64,000 nt of DNA from DTLC01 sp964555645 (GCA_964555645.1 CAZKTA010000005.1:1-64000); one strand, 5' to 3'. Counted from the stretch's first letter, positions 47,691 through 57,570 are shown. Notes: generated by a model from the letters alone, not told the origin. Made by a program: numbers and translations.

Positions 47691-47691
47691 C

Positions 47692-48420
47692 ATGCAATTG
47701 AAGTTTGTTCTTGAATCGCTTTTGTTTAGTGCACAGAAACCGCTAGCCGCAAATGAGCTTCGGGACGTATTGGTTGCAGCGGCCCAGCAGGATTGTGCCG
47801 ACGAAAACGCGCGGCTCTTTGGCAATGTAACCGAGCACGACATCAGTGTCGCCCTTGAAGAACTTGCGCGAGAGCACGAGCTTGCACAACGTAGTTACCG
47901 ACTTGTGTGTGTGGCAGGCGCATGGCAGTTCGTTACACAACCCGAGTATGCGCCCTGGCTGAAGGTTTTGGTTGGTGCAAAACCGCGTCCACCGCGGCTC
48001 ACGATGCCTGCACTCGAGACGCTTGCCATAGTGGCATATCGCCAGCCAATCACGCGAGCCGAGATCGAACAGATTCGCGGCGTGAATGTGGACGGTGTAA
48101 TGCAAACGTTGCTCGAACGCGGGCTAATAGCGGCCGTTGGCCGTGCTGACGTGGTTGGCCGCCCGGTTTTATACGGGACAACTGAATTGTTTCTGGAATA
48201 TTTTGGGTTGCGCAGCATTGAAGACCTGCCTGCGGCGGATGAGTTACGTCGGTCACTGGCACAGAAGACGGTTGAAAACACCACTGCGCCGGTCGGCCTT
48301 GCAACAACACCGCCTGAGCAGTTGAATCAACCTCAGCAGGTTCAATCCCAGCCATGTCAAGAAACCCAACCAGAACAAGCTCAATCTGCCGAGCCGAGCC
48401 AGTCTGGTTGTGCAGCCTAG
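47692..48420 (+). CDS. scpB: Segregation and condensation protein B
   Basis: 242 residues from the ATG at 47692, one base after the scpA stop; a longer frame from 47584 would lie inside scpA. Two winged-helix domains are visible: the first at about 1-85 (KFVLESLLFSAQKPLAANELRD), the second at about 90-175 (LTMPALETLAIVAYRQPITRAEIEQIRGVNVDGVMQTLLERGLI, GRPVLYGTTELFLEYFGL). The C-terminal tail is Gln-rich and disordered-looking (about 195-242). ScpB dimers bind ScpA in the SMC complex. Translational coupling with scpA is likely. Confidence 0.95.
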   Translation: MQLKFVLESLLFSAQKPLAANELRDVLVAAAQQDCADENARLFGNVTEHDISVALEELAREHELAQRSYRLVCVAGAWQFVTQPEYAPWLKVLVGAKPRPPRLTMPALETLAIVAYRQPITRAEIEQIRGVNVDGVMQTLLERGLIAAVGRADVVGRPVLYGTTELFLEYFGLRSIEDLPAADELRRSLAQKTVENTTAPVGLATTPPEQLNQPQQVQSQPCQETQPEQAQSAEPSQSGCAA

Positions 48421-48518
48421 TCTTGGAAACGTCTAAACGGGTGGGCTCGAGCGTGCTGTGCGTTGCGGCATAAACTGGTTTGATTCAACTGGCTAGATCA
48501 TGCATTTTGGGGTTGGCT

Positions 48519-49580
48519 ATGAACATTTCCAAGCATCGCAAGGCAATTGACAAGCTCGATGCGCAGATTGTGGAACTGCTTAACAGGCGCACCCGGCATG
48601 TGCTTGCAATTGGCGAGTTGAAACGAAAGGCCGGTGAAGAAATTTACTCGCCGCACCGTGAACAAGCGGTTTTGGACCGCGTTTGCAAGCTTAATACTGG
48701 TCCAATGAAGAACGAAGCGCTGCGCGCGATTTACCGCGAAATAATGTCGGCTGCGCTTGCGTTGGAAAAACCGCTTACGATTGCATACTTCGGTCCCGAG
48801 GCTACGTTTACGCACCAGGCTGCAATCCAGAAATTCGGTTCAAGCCTGCGATATTCGCCCCAAAAAACCATTGCAGACGTTTTTGCTGAAGTCAGCAAAG
48901 GCCGAGCAGACTACGGCGTTGTGCCGGTTGAAAACTCGACCGAGGGCGTCGTAACGCACACGTTGGACATGCTTGTTGACAGTGACCTAAAAATCGTGTC
49001 GCAGCTCGTCATGCGCATCCAGCATTGTTTGGTTGGCAACTGCCGACGCAACCAGATCAAGAAACTTTTTTCGCATCCGCAGGCGCTTGCTCAGTGCCGA
49101 CTTTGGGTACAAAACAACTTGGCCCAAGCTGAGGTAGTGGAGACTTCATCAACTACACGCGCAGCCGAACTAGCCGCAAATGAACCAAACTCGGCTGCAA
49201 TCGCAAGTGCGCTCGCCGCACAAAAATACAAGCTGCGTATTTTGGAAGCTGATATCCAGGACAACGTCGAAAATGCAACGCGGTTTCTTGTGCTGGGGCA
49301 TCAATGTAGCGAGGCAACCGGACGGGATCGGACGAGTCTGCTGTTTGGCATAACGGACCGGGTGGGTGCGCTGCACTCTGCACTGGCGTGTTTCAGGCGC
49401 TACAACATCAATCTCACAAAAATCGAGTCGCGCCCGAGTAAAAGAAAGGCTTGGGAATATTACTTCTTCGTTGACTGCGACGGGCACATAAACGACAGGC
49501 GCGTGGCCAATGCAGTGCGGTTACTTGAGCGGCATTGTAATTTCGTTAAAGTACTCGGTTCATACCCAAACACCGAGTAA
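48519..49580 (+). CDS. pheA: Bifunctional chorismate mutase / prephenate dehydratase
   Basis: 353 residues from the ATG at 48519 (MNISKHRKAIDKLDAQIVELLNRR); the frame opens earlier at 48480. The AroQ-type chorismate mutase helix covers about 1-85. The prephenate dehydratase domain (about 90-265) shows YFGPEATFTHQAA, GVVPVENSTEGVV and the TRF motif in VENATRFLVLG. A C-terminal ACT domain (about 275-350) has GALHSALACFRRYNINLTKIESRPSK, with the ESRP motif that binds phenylalanine. The protein converts chorismate to phenylpyruvate and is feedback-inhibited by Phe. It lies about 100 bases behind scpB. Confidence 0.95.
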   Translation: MNISKHRKAIDKLDAQIVELLNRRTRHVLAIGELKRKAGEEIYSPHREQAVLDRVCKLNTGPMKNEALRAIYREIMSAALALEKPLTIAYFGPEATFTHQAAIQKFGSSLRYSPQKTIADVFAEVSKGRADYGVVPVENSTEGVVTHTLDMLVDSDLKIVSQLVMRIQHCLVGNCRRNQIKKLFSHPQALAQCRLWVQNNLAQAEVVETSSTTRAAELAANEPNSAAIASALAAQKYKLRILEADIQDNVENATRFLVLGHQCSEATGRDRTSLLFGITDRVGALHSALACFRRYNINLTKIESRPSKRKAWEYYFFVDCDGHINDRRVANAVRLLERHCNFVKVLGSYPNTE

Positions 49581-49734
49581 ACCGATCCGTTTACGGTTCC
49601 CAGCCCCGGTTAAGCGGCTGCAGCAGGTCTTTATTAAAAATCTCATCACCCCACGGTTTTGGAGCAACCGTGGTTTGTGACAACTGCTACCGCAGTAACG
49701 GCCGTAACTTTAATGGCACCCGATGGGCGGCCTA

Positions 49735-50172
49735 TTATGGTGTGGGTTGCTCTTTTGGTTTGGCAGCTTCTTTTTTGGCTTCCCAATCGCGCGTTTGCTG
49801 TTGGCCCTCCCGGTCAACAAACTCCATTTTGCCCTTTATCGTGTCACCGCTGATCTTGCCGCTGTATTTATTGGTGAACTTGTTTTCGCCAAACTCACGT
49901 ACGACCAGAAAGCTAATCTCGTCACCCTTCAGTGTTGCGTTGCTGATTGGCGTTTCACCACGCCTACCCGAGATTGTGCCTGTGAGCTTGTCGCCATCAA
50001 GCTTCAGAACCAGTGTTGTTTCACGCGTGTCGCCTGCAGGAGTTGTTAAGCTCCATTTCCAAGTGCCGGTTGGATCCGTTTTCTTCGGTTCGGCTTGTGC
50101 GTTTGTGTTCGCTGCGACGGCCAGTAACAATACCGACGCCAAACTTACGAATACAGCTTTGTTGGGTTTCAT
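49735..50172 (-). CDS. Small secreted protein of unknown function
   Basis: 145 residues from the ATG at 50172, opening a signal peptide (MKPNKAVFVSLASVLLLAVA, likely cut after TNA). The mature part (about 28-145) is a beta-rich domain: TGTWKWSLTTPAGDTRETTLVLKLDGDKLTGTISGRRG, then SNATLKGDEISFLVVREF and TIKGKMEFVDREG, a lipocalin-like alternating pattern common in small exported proteins of Planctomycetes and Verrucomicrobia. The C-terminal tail is Lys/Glu/Pro-rich. It lies between pheA and pgsA on the opposite strand, and no neighbour suggests a role. An in-frame ATG at 50187 adds only MQSKT. Confidence 0.85.
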   Translation of the reverse strand: MKPNKAVFVSLASVLLLAVAANTNAQAEPKKTDPTGTWKWSLTTPAGDTRETTLVLKLDGDKLTGTISGRRGETPISNATLKGDEISFLVVREFGENKFTNKYSGKISGDTIKGKMEFVDREGQQQTRDWEAKKEAAKPKEQPTP

Positions 50173-50454
50173 TGTTTTGCTTTGCATTTGATGGTTTTTT
50201 TGTCGCCCAGCCCCGGCATGTTGTCAGTTCTTGCAAGCCAATAGGCTGGCCTTTCGTTGCAAGCATTCCACAATCAGCTCAACGCTTCAAGAACAATAAA
50301 ATGTACCCTTCCGAGAACGGGCAAACCGCAAAACCTGCAAAAAACGCTGGGCCACGCCGGACGCGGGTTGGGCAGCCGCTTCTGACCCCCGGCGCGGCGC
50401 CAAACAAGTTTAGCCTTGTCACAAACGCGCCACATGCATTCATTTTGTTAAACG

Positions 50455-51042
50455 ATGACCACGGCGAACAAAATCACTATCGCGCGGATACTGTTGATCC
50501 CGTTCTTTGTGGTTCAAGTGCTTTACTATGTGCAAAGCGGTAATGAACTTTACAGACTGCTGGCCGTGGTATGCTTTGGGATTTGCGCGCTCACAGATGC
50601 ACTGGATGGGTACATCGCCCGCCGGTACAAACAGAAAAGTGAGCTTGGCACCCTGCTTGATCCGTTGGCCGACAAACTGTTGCTTGTATCGGGGGTGGTT
50701 TTGTTGAGTCTGGACAACGGGCCGAGGTTTAACCGGTTGCCGTTGTGGTTGGTTACAACCATTGTGGGGCGCGATGCGTTACTTGCGCTCGGTTGGGTTG
50801 TTATTCACCATGTGTGTGGCAAGGTCGTGGTGCGACCTAATATCGTGGGCAAACTGGCAACGGTGCTTCAGATGCTCACGGTATGGTGGGTACTGTTAAA
50901 ATGGCATTCAGGTTGGCTTGAGTTTTTGACGATTAGCGCTGCCGTTACTACGGGCGTCTCAGGCCTGCTTTACGTTTGGGACGGCATCCGACAGCTCAGT
51001 GCAAGCCCGAAAAGCACGCCAATTGGCACACGCACAAATTAA
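50455..51042 (+). CDS. pgsA: CDP-diacylglycerol-glycerol-3-phosphate 3-phosphatidyltransferase
   Basis: 195 residues. The CDP-alcohol phosphotransferase motif DG(x)2AR(x)8G(x)3D(x)3D is intact in DALDGYIARRYKQKSELGTLLDPLADKLLL (about 44-73). The other family marks are the start NKITIARILLIPFFV and about five membrane helices. It makes phosphatidylglycerol-phosphate at the inner membrane. The ATG at 50455 lacks an obvious Shine-Dalgarno sequence. It ends about 140 bases before the convergent response regulator gene. The short Ser/Thr tail is variable in the family. Confidence 0.94.
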   Translation: MTTANKITIARILLIPFFVVQVLYYVQSGNELYRLLAVVCFGICALTDALDGYIARRYKQKSELGTLLDPLADKLLLVSGVVLLSLDNGPRFNRLPLWLVTTIVGRDALLALGWVVIHHVCGKVVVRPNIVGKLATVLQMLTVWWVLLKWHSGWLEFLTISAAVTTGVSGLLYVWDGIRQLSASPKSTPIGTRTN

Positions 51043-51180
51043 ACCGCTTTCTTCGGCGCCGACATTTGGTTCAACAAAAATGCGGGTTGAACCTGAAGCA
51101 GCACCTCAATCAGACTCAAAGCTCTCAAATCAGTTGGAGCCGCATTCGTCCGTGCAAAACGCAGCAAATTACGCCGGGTC

Positions 51181-51864
51181 TCAAAGCGGCTTAGCTGCAA
51201 TATAGCGCGCCACCGCCTCTGCGCGACAGCGCACATGCAGTTTTTCGTAGATGTGTTTAAGATGACTGCGAACGGTCTCGACGCTCAAGGCTAGCCGGTC
51301 GGCAATTTCCTTGTTCGAATAGCCCTTTGAGAGCAGGACTAGCACCTCTTCTTCGCGCGCTGTCAGGCTGACTGATACATCGCGATGTCGGCCTTTCGCC
51401 CTGAAAGATTCGACCACGCGCCGCGCAATTTCGCTTGTCATGGGGGCACCGCCGCTTAGCACATCCAACAGCGCCGCACGCAGGTCGGCGGGTTTTGTCC
51501 GTTTCAGCAGATAGCCATCAGCACCCGCTTCCAACGCAGGAAACACAAGTTCGTCATCGTCTACACCGGTAAGTATCACGATCTGAAGGTGGGGCATCAT
51601 GTTTTTAAGACGCGCAACGCATTCGATGCCCGACATGCGCGGCAGGAAAATGTCCATCAAAACCACGTCAGGACGCAAACTCGGTATTATTTGAATTGCT
51701 TCTTCACCGCTGGCACATGCTGCAATGCACCTAAACTCGGAAAGAGAATTAATCAGTCTGACCCAACTTTCACGAACATCCCGTTTGTCTTCGACGAGCG
51801 CAACCTTGAACGGTTGCCTGCCTACTTGCGCAGCGCTGCGAGCAATGTTCGGATCACTGTTCAT
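51181..51864 (-). CDS. NarL/FixJ-family response regulator
   Basis: 227 residues. The receiver has Glu25/Asp26 (VALVEDKRD), phospho-acceptor Asp71 (VVLMDIFLPRMSG), the Thr in VILTGVDDD and the Lys in YLLKRTK. The LuxR helix-turn-helix is SLTAREEEVLVLLSKGYSNKEIADRLALSVETVRSHLKHIYEKL (about 158-205). Its start overlaps the sensor kinase stop by ATGA (51861-51864). The nearest divergent target is the GH2 gene at 53628. It is clearly related to the regulator at 18675-19436 but not a recent duplicate, judging by frequent substitutions. Confidence 0.94.
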   Translation of the reverse strand: MNSDPNIARSAAQVGRQPFKVALVEDKRDVRESWVRLINSLSEFRCIAACASGEEAIQIIPSLRPDVVLMDIFLPRMSGIECVARLKNMMPHLQIVILTGVDDDELVFPALEAGADGYLLKRTKPADLRAALLDVLSGGAPMTSEIARRVVESFRAKGRHRDVSVSLTAREEEVLVLLSKGYSNKEIADRLALSVETVRSHLKHIYEKLHVRCRAEAVARYIAAKPL

Positions 51865-53471
51865 GGATTATGGTGCTGGTCTGCACTAGCCGTGGCCGTA
51901 CACATTGGTTGGAAGTGGTCGGCTGTAGATCGGCACGGGGTGGCTGCAGCACCGAACAACCGTTTCAACAACCCAGCCCGTTGCTTGGTTTGCCCGCTCA
52001 AATGCACCCTAAACTCGACTCTGCATCCTTTGCCGGGTTCTGACCACAGCGTACATTGCCCTCCAAGTTCATGCAATCGTTGGGTCATGTTAACAAGTCC
52101 GTTGCGGTCGGGCCAGACACGAGCGCGATCAAACCCTTTGCCGTTATCCTCTACCACAACGACCACGGCACCGTTCTGTGTGTGTATGCGCAGAAACACC
52201 TCAGTTGCCTCGGAGTGTTTTGCCACGTTTGACAAGGCCTCTTTAACGGCTAGGAAAAGACCGCGTCGCATTGCCAAATCGAATGCACTTGCCGGCAGCT
52301 CAGGCTCAACATCAAGCCTGCACCGGATAGGTGTTTTACTCATGAATTGCTGTGCGTACTTGCACACGTACGATGAAAAATCCCGCAGTGTGTCGCGCCG
52401 TGAGTTGACCGCCCAAACGACCTCATCGAGCGCATGCAACACTGTGCGCGCCTTTTCACACAATTGATCAAGCTGGGCTCGCGCGTGGGAGCCTTCCGGA
52501 AGCTCAGTTTTTGCAACTTCACCCTGCAATACCAACTGTGTTAATGCTGCCCCGACGTCATCATGAATATCACGCGCAATTCGTGCGCGCTCGCGCTGAA
52601 GCATCGTCTGTGCGCGTGCCTGTACAGCCACCTTCGCTAAAAGCCGCAAATACAAAACCAGGGCCGTCAACAAAATCGTAAGCAGCAAAAACTGGAACCA
52701 ACCGCGCTGCCAAAACCGTAGTTGTATCGGTTCAGGTGGGGTCAGTTGTGTAATTGCATAAGGGATTGTTTTCCACGGTGCTTGTCCAAAGGCGCCCACA
52801 ACTTTTGCACGATGCCAGCTTGGGCCCGGCCGATTGCGTTTTTCCCAGTGTGGCTCGTCGTTGGGAACAATCCACCAGGTATTGTCACTCCCGATTTCGG
52901 TCGTGTTTCCGTCAACAAAGTCAATTCGCAGCCCGGCGAGCACACCCGCCTCACCGCGTTCATTAAACGCTTCAATTGCAATGATGTGTTGCCCCGGCGA
53001 AAGCAACCGTGTCATGTCGAATTCGGTTAGGTATCGCCAGTCGCTGCCGCGCCCTAGTTCACGACCGTCCATTACAAGCCTGAACCCGTTGTCTGCCGTA
53101 ACGCGAAGCGTTGCCCTAGCCACGGCCGGTTTTTGGGGCACTTCAAATGATTTCCAGAGTCTGCACGTTTGTTTGTTGGAAGCTTCCTCGGTCCATATCC
53201 AGCTACCCACACCCCATTCTGGGTCTAACAGATGCCTTAAAGCGTCGCTATTGTTTTCCGGTGCATGTTCCCCTTGGCCAGTTCCGAAAACAATAGAGAT
53301 AGCTAACACAAAGCATGATACTGCTCGTCCCAAGGCAACGCCGGTCCTTGCACGTGTAACCGGCCAGCCCAGGTGCAACCGACGCACCTTGACCGACGCC
53401 AGGCTCAGCCGGCATAGTCCGCCTTGGAACAGTGCTGCCATCATCAGACGCACCAAGCTTACCACGACCAA
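51861..53471 (-). CDS. Two-component sensor kinase with carbohydrate-binding-like ectodomain
   Basis: 536 residues as given; the true start is uncertain because the first 45 residues are odd (Leu/Arg-rich) and a hydrophobic helix lies at about 50-65. The ectodomain (about 85-235) has WIWTEEASNKQTCRLWKSFEVP, ATLRVTADNGFRLVMDGRELG and the GQHIIAIEAFNERGEAGVL pattern. That is the beta-sandwich seen in the rhamnosidase N-terminal/CBM67-type domain, here used as a sensor. A membrane helix follows (FQFLLLTILLTALVLYLRLL), then HisKA_3 with His303 (RARIARDIHDDVGAAL) and HATPase (EDNGKGF, NGLVNMTQRLHELGG). It probably detects a sugar or glycan and, through the coupled regulator, controls the GH2 gene next to it. 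Confidence 0.85.
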   Translation of the reverse strand: MVVVSLVRLMMAALFQGGLCRLSLASVKVRRLHLGWPVTRARTGVALGRAVSCFVLAISIVFGTGQGEHAPENNSDALRHLLDPEWGVGSWIWTEEASNKQTCRLWKSFEVPQKPAVARATLRVTADNGFRLVMDGRELGRGSDWRYLTEFDMTRLLSPGQHIIAIEAFNERGEAGVLAGLRIDFVDGNTTEIGSDNTWWIVPNDEPHWEKRNRPGPSWHRAKVVGAFGQAPWKTIPYAITQLTPPEPIQLRFWQRGWFQFLLLTILLTALVLYLRLLAKVAVQARAQTMLQRERARIARDIHDDVGAALTQLVLQGEVAKTELPEGSHARAQLDQLCEKARTVLHALDEVVWAVNSRRDTLRDFSSYVCKYAQQFMSKTPIRCRLDVEPELPASAFDLAMRRGLFLAVKEALSNVAKHSEATEVFLRIHTQNGAVVVVVEDNGKGFDRARVWPDRNGLVNMTQRLHELGGQCTLWSEPGKGCRVEFRVHLSGQTKQRAGLLKRLFGAAATPCRSTADHFQPMCTATASADQHHNP

Positions 53472-53627
53472 TAATCAAAAACCAATGCCGAATCGGCTGG
53501 ACGTTTCAACTCAAATTCCTTAAATAGCACAGCGAGACAGAAAACGCGGTTGTCGAATGCGCATGAGTTTTTAACCCGGCGAATTTCGGGGCACGTTTGA
53601 CACCGCATTTAATCGGGACAAAACGCT

Positions 53628-56600
53628 ATGCATACGAAATTGGGTCGGTTCCTCAGTATTTGGATAGTCAGCCCTGTGCTTTTGTTACGGGCTCAGCAGC
53701 AAACCGAGTTGGCTGACTGGCAAAACCCGCGTTTGACAGGCATTAACAACCTGCTGCCGCGCGCCACGATGGTCATTTGCCCGGACGCGACCACGGCACT
53801 TAAAATCGAGTTCACCGCCAACTCAGAACGTGTCAAATCGCCGTTTTATCGTTGTTTAAACGGTGACTGGAAATATTTCTATGGGTCGAATCATCTGGCG
53901 CGTGTGCCGGATTTTTGGAGCCCGGACTTTGATGATTCAGCTTGGGCGAGTATTCCAGTCCCGTCGAACGTCGAGATGCACGGTTACGGTGTGCCAATTT
54001 ACGTAAATGTACAGTATCCCTGGCGACGCCCGTGGCAACCGCCCTTTGTACCCCCTGACGACCCGAACAACACCGTCAACCATTATAGGCGCACTTTCAC
54101 TGTTCCACGGGAATGGTCCGGCCGACGTGTTTTGCTTACTTTCGACGGGGTTAACTCGTTCTTTTATGTGTGGGTCAACGGTGAAAAAGTCGGCATGGGC
54201 AAGGACAGCCGTACACCGGTTGAATTCGACATCACTAGGTTCATTAAGCCTGGAGAAAACCTGATTGCGGTCGAAAACTTTCGTTGGTGCGATGGTTCGT
54301 ATCTGGAAGACCAAGACATGTGGCGCATGAGTGGGATTTTCCGTGATGTTTACATTTGGTCACCTCCTGATATTCACATCCGCGACTTTGAGGTTAAGAC
54401 AGACCTTGATCAGCATTATGGCGACGCAACACTGCGTGTGTGTGTCAGCATCGAAAACGCAACTGAAAAAGCAGCCGATGTCGCCGTGGAAGCCAAACTA
54501 ATGGACCCGGGCGGTAAACCTGCAGCTACGTCGCGCATCGAAGCCACGGTTAAGCCGGGCACAAACGGCGCGCAAGCTGTTATCACACAGTCAATACAAA
54601 ACCCGCTCAAATGGACGAGTGAAACGCCGCACCTGTACAAATTGCTTCTTACGCTAAAAGATAAGGCTGGCAAAGTCTTGGAGGTCATACCTGTTAATGT
54701 TGGCTTCCGCCAAGTAGAAATAAAAGACGGCAATCTTCTCGTCAACGGCCAGCGTATTCTCATCAAGGGCGTCAACCGCCATGAGATCCACCCTGACCTC
54801 GGTCAAGCAGTTTCAGTGGAAAGCATGATCAAGGACATCTGCCTGATGAAACAGTTCAACATTAATACGGTGCGAACAGCCCACTATCCAAATCACCCCG
54901 CATGGTATGACCTGTGCGACAAGTACGGCATCTACCTCATAGACGAGGCGAACATAGAAAGCCACGGCATGGGCTACGGGGCGGCGTCCTTGGCTAAAAA
55001 CTCGGATTGGTTGGACGCGCATATGGACCGCACCATTCGCATGGTCGAACGCGACAAAAACCATCCATCGGTAATCATTTGGTCGCTGGGCAATGAAGCC
55101 GGCGACGGCCCGAATTTCGAGGCTACAAGCGCCTGGATAAAACAACGCGACCCTAGCCGACCGGTGCACTACGAACAGGCCGGACGCAAACCGCACACAG
55201 ATATCGTTTGCCCGATGTACCCGCGGCCGGCTGTGCTGGCCGAATATTCCTCGAAACCGCAAACTCGCCCCTTCATTATGTGCGAATACTCGCATGCGAT
55301 GGGCAATAGCAGCGGCGGTATGTGGGCGTATTGGAGCCAGATTTACGAAAAACCATATTTGCAGGGGGGCGCGATCTGGGACTGGGTGGATCAAGCCCTG
55401 CGCAAGCCAATCCCGCAGCTCTCTGCATTGCAGGACCGCAGCAAACACGGGCTCAGCTTTAATGTGCCAGAAAGTGCGTTGGCAGACGGCCTGCTGCGTG
55501 GCGCTTTACGCTTACCGGACGCGCCCTGGCTGAATATCACCGGGCCGCTTACGTTGGAGGCCTGGATCAAGCCGGCTCCGGCTGATGGCCACGCTTGTTT
55601 CGTGACACGGGGCGACACGCAATGGGCATTGCAAGTGGCTCGGGGCGACGCGCTTGAGTTTTTCGTGTACGATCCCGATAACGACACTTGGGTAACAACC
55701 GAAGCGCCACTGCCGGATGACTGGCTCGGACGCTGGCATCATGTAGCTGGCGTATTTGACGGAAAGGAACTGCGGCTTTACCTGAATGGAGTGCGCATAG
55801 GTTCCACCGATTACAACGGCAAGGTCGCCAGTACAGCGTACCCGGTTGAGATAGGCGGCAACGCGCAGGTCGAAGGCCGTCAGGTGGCCGGACTGATCCG
55901 CGAGGCGCGTATATATAGCCGCGCATTGAGCGACGCTGAAATAGCTGATACAGCTCGCGGCAACGACCCTGCTTTGGAGTTTTGGTTGAAGCTGGACGGC
56001 TCACTGCCCGCGGCGTCAGGTGGAGGATTCTTCTGGGCTTATGGGGGTGACTACGGCCCACCGGGAACGCCAAGTGATGACAATTTCTGCTGCAACGGGC
56101 TTGTTACACCTGACCGCGAGCCGCATCCGGGCTTGTTCGAGGTCAAACACATTTATCAATACGTGCATTGCAGGCCTGTTGACCTTGCCGCGCGAAAAAT
56201 CCAGATCAAAAACTGGTACGATTTCCTAAACCTCAAAGACATCGCTACTGTGCATTGGCGGTTAACTGGTGATGGAGTGGAATTGCAAGCGGGTCAGTTG
56301 CAAACTCCTGATCTACCGCCGCGCGCCGTAACGAACATTGTTGTGCCAGTTAAACCGTTTAAACCACAACCTGGCGTTGAGTATTTCCTGGAGCTAAGTT
56401 TTCGGCTTAAGTCGGACACACCGTGGGCAAAAGCCGGACATGAACTTGCATGGGACCAGTTCAAACTGCCAGACGCTGCACCTGCACGGGTTGTAAGAGC
56501 AACTACAGCACCGCGCTTGCGCCTTACACAGGACGTGGCACGGCTGACTATCACGGGCAAAGGGTTCACGATCGAGTTCGACAAAAAAGCCGGTACACTT

Positions 56601-57416
56601 AGCTCTTGGAAACTCAACGGGACCGAGCTAGTGCATTCGCCGTTGCGGCCGGATTTTTGGCGTGCGCCTACAGACAACGACCGCGGCCGTAACATGGCTC
56701 GCTCACAGGGCATCTGGCGGTATGCGCATCGAGATGCAAAGCTAGACCGTCTCTCAGTTGAAGAACTGCCGAAGTCAAATGCCGTCAGAGTGCATATAAC
56801 CCACTTGCTGCCGAAAGTTAATGTACAATGGCAGACCGTTTATATCGTGTACGGCACCGGGGACATTCGCGTCGAGGCGAACTTCAAACCTGCAAAGACT
56901 GATCTGCCTAAGCTCCCACGCATAGGCATGCAAATGGCTGTCGCCCCTAGTTTCGAGCGTGTCACCTGGCTCGGGCCTGGTCCGCATGAAACCTACTGCG
57001 ACCGTAAAGACGCCAAGGTCGGCTTATACAGCGGAACTGTAAGCGACCAGTTTTACTGGCACTATAGCGAGCCTGGCGAAAGCGGTAACAAGGTTGATGT
57101 GCGTTGGGTTGCACTGCGAAACGGCAATGGCATAGGTCTGCTTGCTGTAGGCCAGCCGACGCTCAGTGTTAATGCGCTCCATTACACAACAGACGATTTG
57201 CAAAATGCAAAGCATCCGTTTGAGTTGACCAAACGGGATTTCATTACGCTAAACCTCGACCTGAAACAGCAAGGTGTGGGCGGCGACGATAGCTGGGGCG
57301 CCTGGCCGCATGAGGAACATCTTATCCCGTGCCACGAATACTCGTATGCGTTTCTGCTGCGGCCATTGGACCAAAACTCAAACCCGGCGCGTCTGGCACG
57401 TGAAATTGTTCAGTGA
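53628..57416 (+). CDS. GH2 beta-galactosidase-like enzyme with LamG domain inserted in the barrel
   Basis: 1,262 residues, longer than LacZ (about 1,020). A signal peptide-like start is followed by the sugar-binding jelly roll (about 70-240, NHYRRTFTVPREWSGRRVLLTFDGV), an Ig-like domain and the TIM barrel (about 355-600). Acid/base Glu490 lies in SLGNEAGDGPNF and nucleophile Glu553 in FIMCEYSHAMGNSSGG. After GGAIWDWVDQALRKP about 200 residues of LamG fold (LTLEAWIKPAPADGHA, GRWHHVAGVFDGKELRLYLNG, REARIYSRALSDAEIAD) interrupt the sequence. It resumes at FFWAYGGDYGPPGTPSDDNFCCNGLV, contiguous in E. coli LacZ. The C-terminal beta-sandwich domains follow (about 1000-1250). Substrate unproven; beta-galactoside or related. 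Confidence 0.92.
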   Translation: MHTKLGRFLSIWIVSPVLLLRAQQQTELADWQNPRLTGINNLLPRATMVICPDATTALKIEFTANSERVKSPFYRCLNGDWKYFYGSNHLARVPDFWSPDFDDSAWASIPVPSNVEMHGYGVPIYVNVQYPWRRPWQPPFVPPDDPNNTVNHYRRTFTVPREWSGRRVLLTFDGVNSFFYVWVNGEKVGMGKDSRTPVEFDITRFIKPGENLIAVENFRWCDGSYLEDQDMWRMSGIFRDVYIWSPPDIHIRDFEVKTDLDQHYGDATLRVCVSIENATEKAADVAVEAKLMDPGGKPAATSRIEATVKPGTNGAQAVITQSIQNPLKWTSETPHLYKLLLTLKDKAGKVLEVIPVNVGFRQVEIKDGNLLVNGQRILIKGVNRHEIHPDLGQAVSVESMIKDICLMKQFNINTVRTAHYPNHPAWYDLCDKYGIYLIDEANIESHGMGYGAASLAKNSDWLDAHMDRTIRMVERDKNHPSVIIWSLGNEAGDGPNFEATSAWIKQRDPSRPVHYEQAGRKPHTDIVCPMYPRPAVLAEYSSKPQTRPFIMCEYSHAMGNSSGGMWAYWSQIYEKPYLQGGAIWDWVDQALRKPIPQLSALQDRSKHGLSFNVPESALADGLLRGALRLPDAPWLNITGPLTLEAWIKPAPADGHACFVTRGDTQWALQVARGDALEFFVYDPDNDTWVTTEAPLPDDWLGRWHHVAGVFDGKELRLYLNGVRIGSTDYNGKVASTAYPVEIGGNAQVEGRQVAGLIREARIYSRALSDAEIADTARGNDPALEFWLKLDGSLPAASGGGFFWAYGGDYGPPGTPSDDNFCCNGLVTPDREPHPGLFEVKHIYQYVHCRPVDLAARKIQIKNWYDFLNLKDIATVHWRLTGDGVELQAGQLQTPDLPPRAVTNIVVPVKPFKPQPGVEYFLELSFRLKSDTPWAKAGHELAWDQFKLPDAAPARVVRATTAPRLRLTQDVARLTITGKGFTIEFDKKAGTLSSWKLNGTELVHSPLRPDFWRAPTDNDRGRNMARSQGIWRYAHRDAKLDRLSVEELPKSNAVRVHITHLLPKVNVQWQTVYIVYGTGDIRVEANFKPAKTDLPKLPRIGMQMAVAPSFERVTWLGPGPHETYCDRKDAKVGLYSGTVSDQFYWHYSEPGESGNKVDVRWVALRNGNGIGLLAVGQPTLSVNALHYTTDDLQNAKHPFELTKRDFITLNLDLKQQGVGGDDSWGAWPHEEHLIPCHEYSYAFLLRPLDQNSNPARLAREIVQ

Positions 57417-57570
57417 TGTTCGGGTCGGACAGGTTCAATAAAATGTTGATCTTTGGTTCATCAAAAAACCGGACTGCTTGTCAAATACGCTTATCGGCGG
57501 GCGGAGTTGGCGTGGGCGGCCGCCTCTCGCTTCAAAAGACACGCGCCCAATCCGGATCCAAAGGCCAATA

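Noticed and set aside
53248..53523. Frames on both strands around the N-terminus of the second sensor kinase
   Set aside because: They overlap the kinase's leader; none shows a recognisable domain. The kinase start itself remains uncertain.
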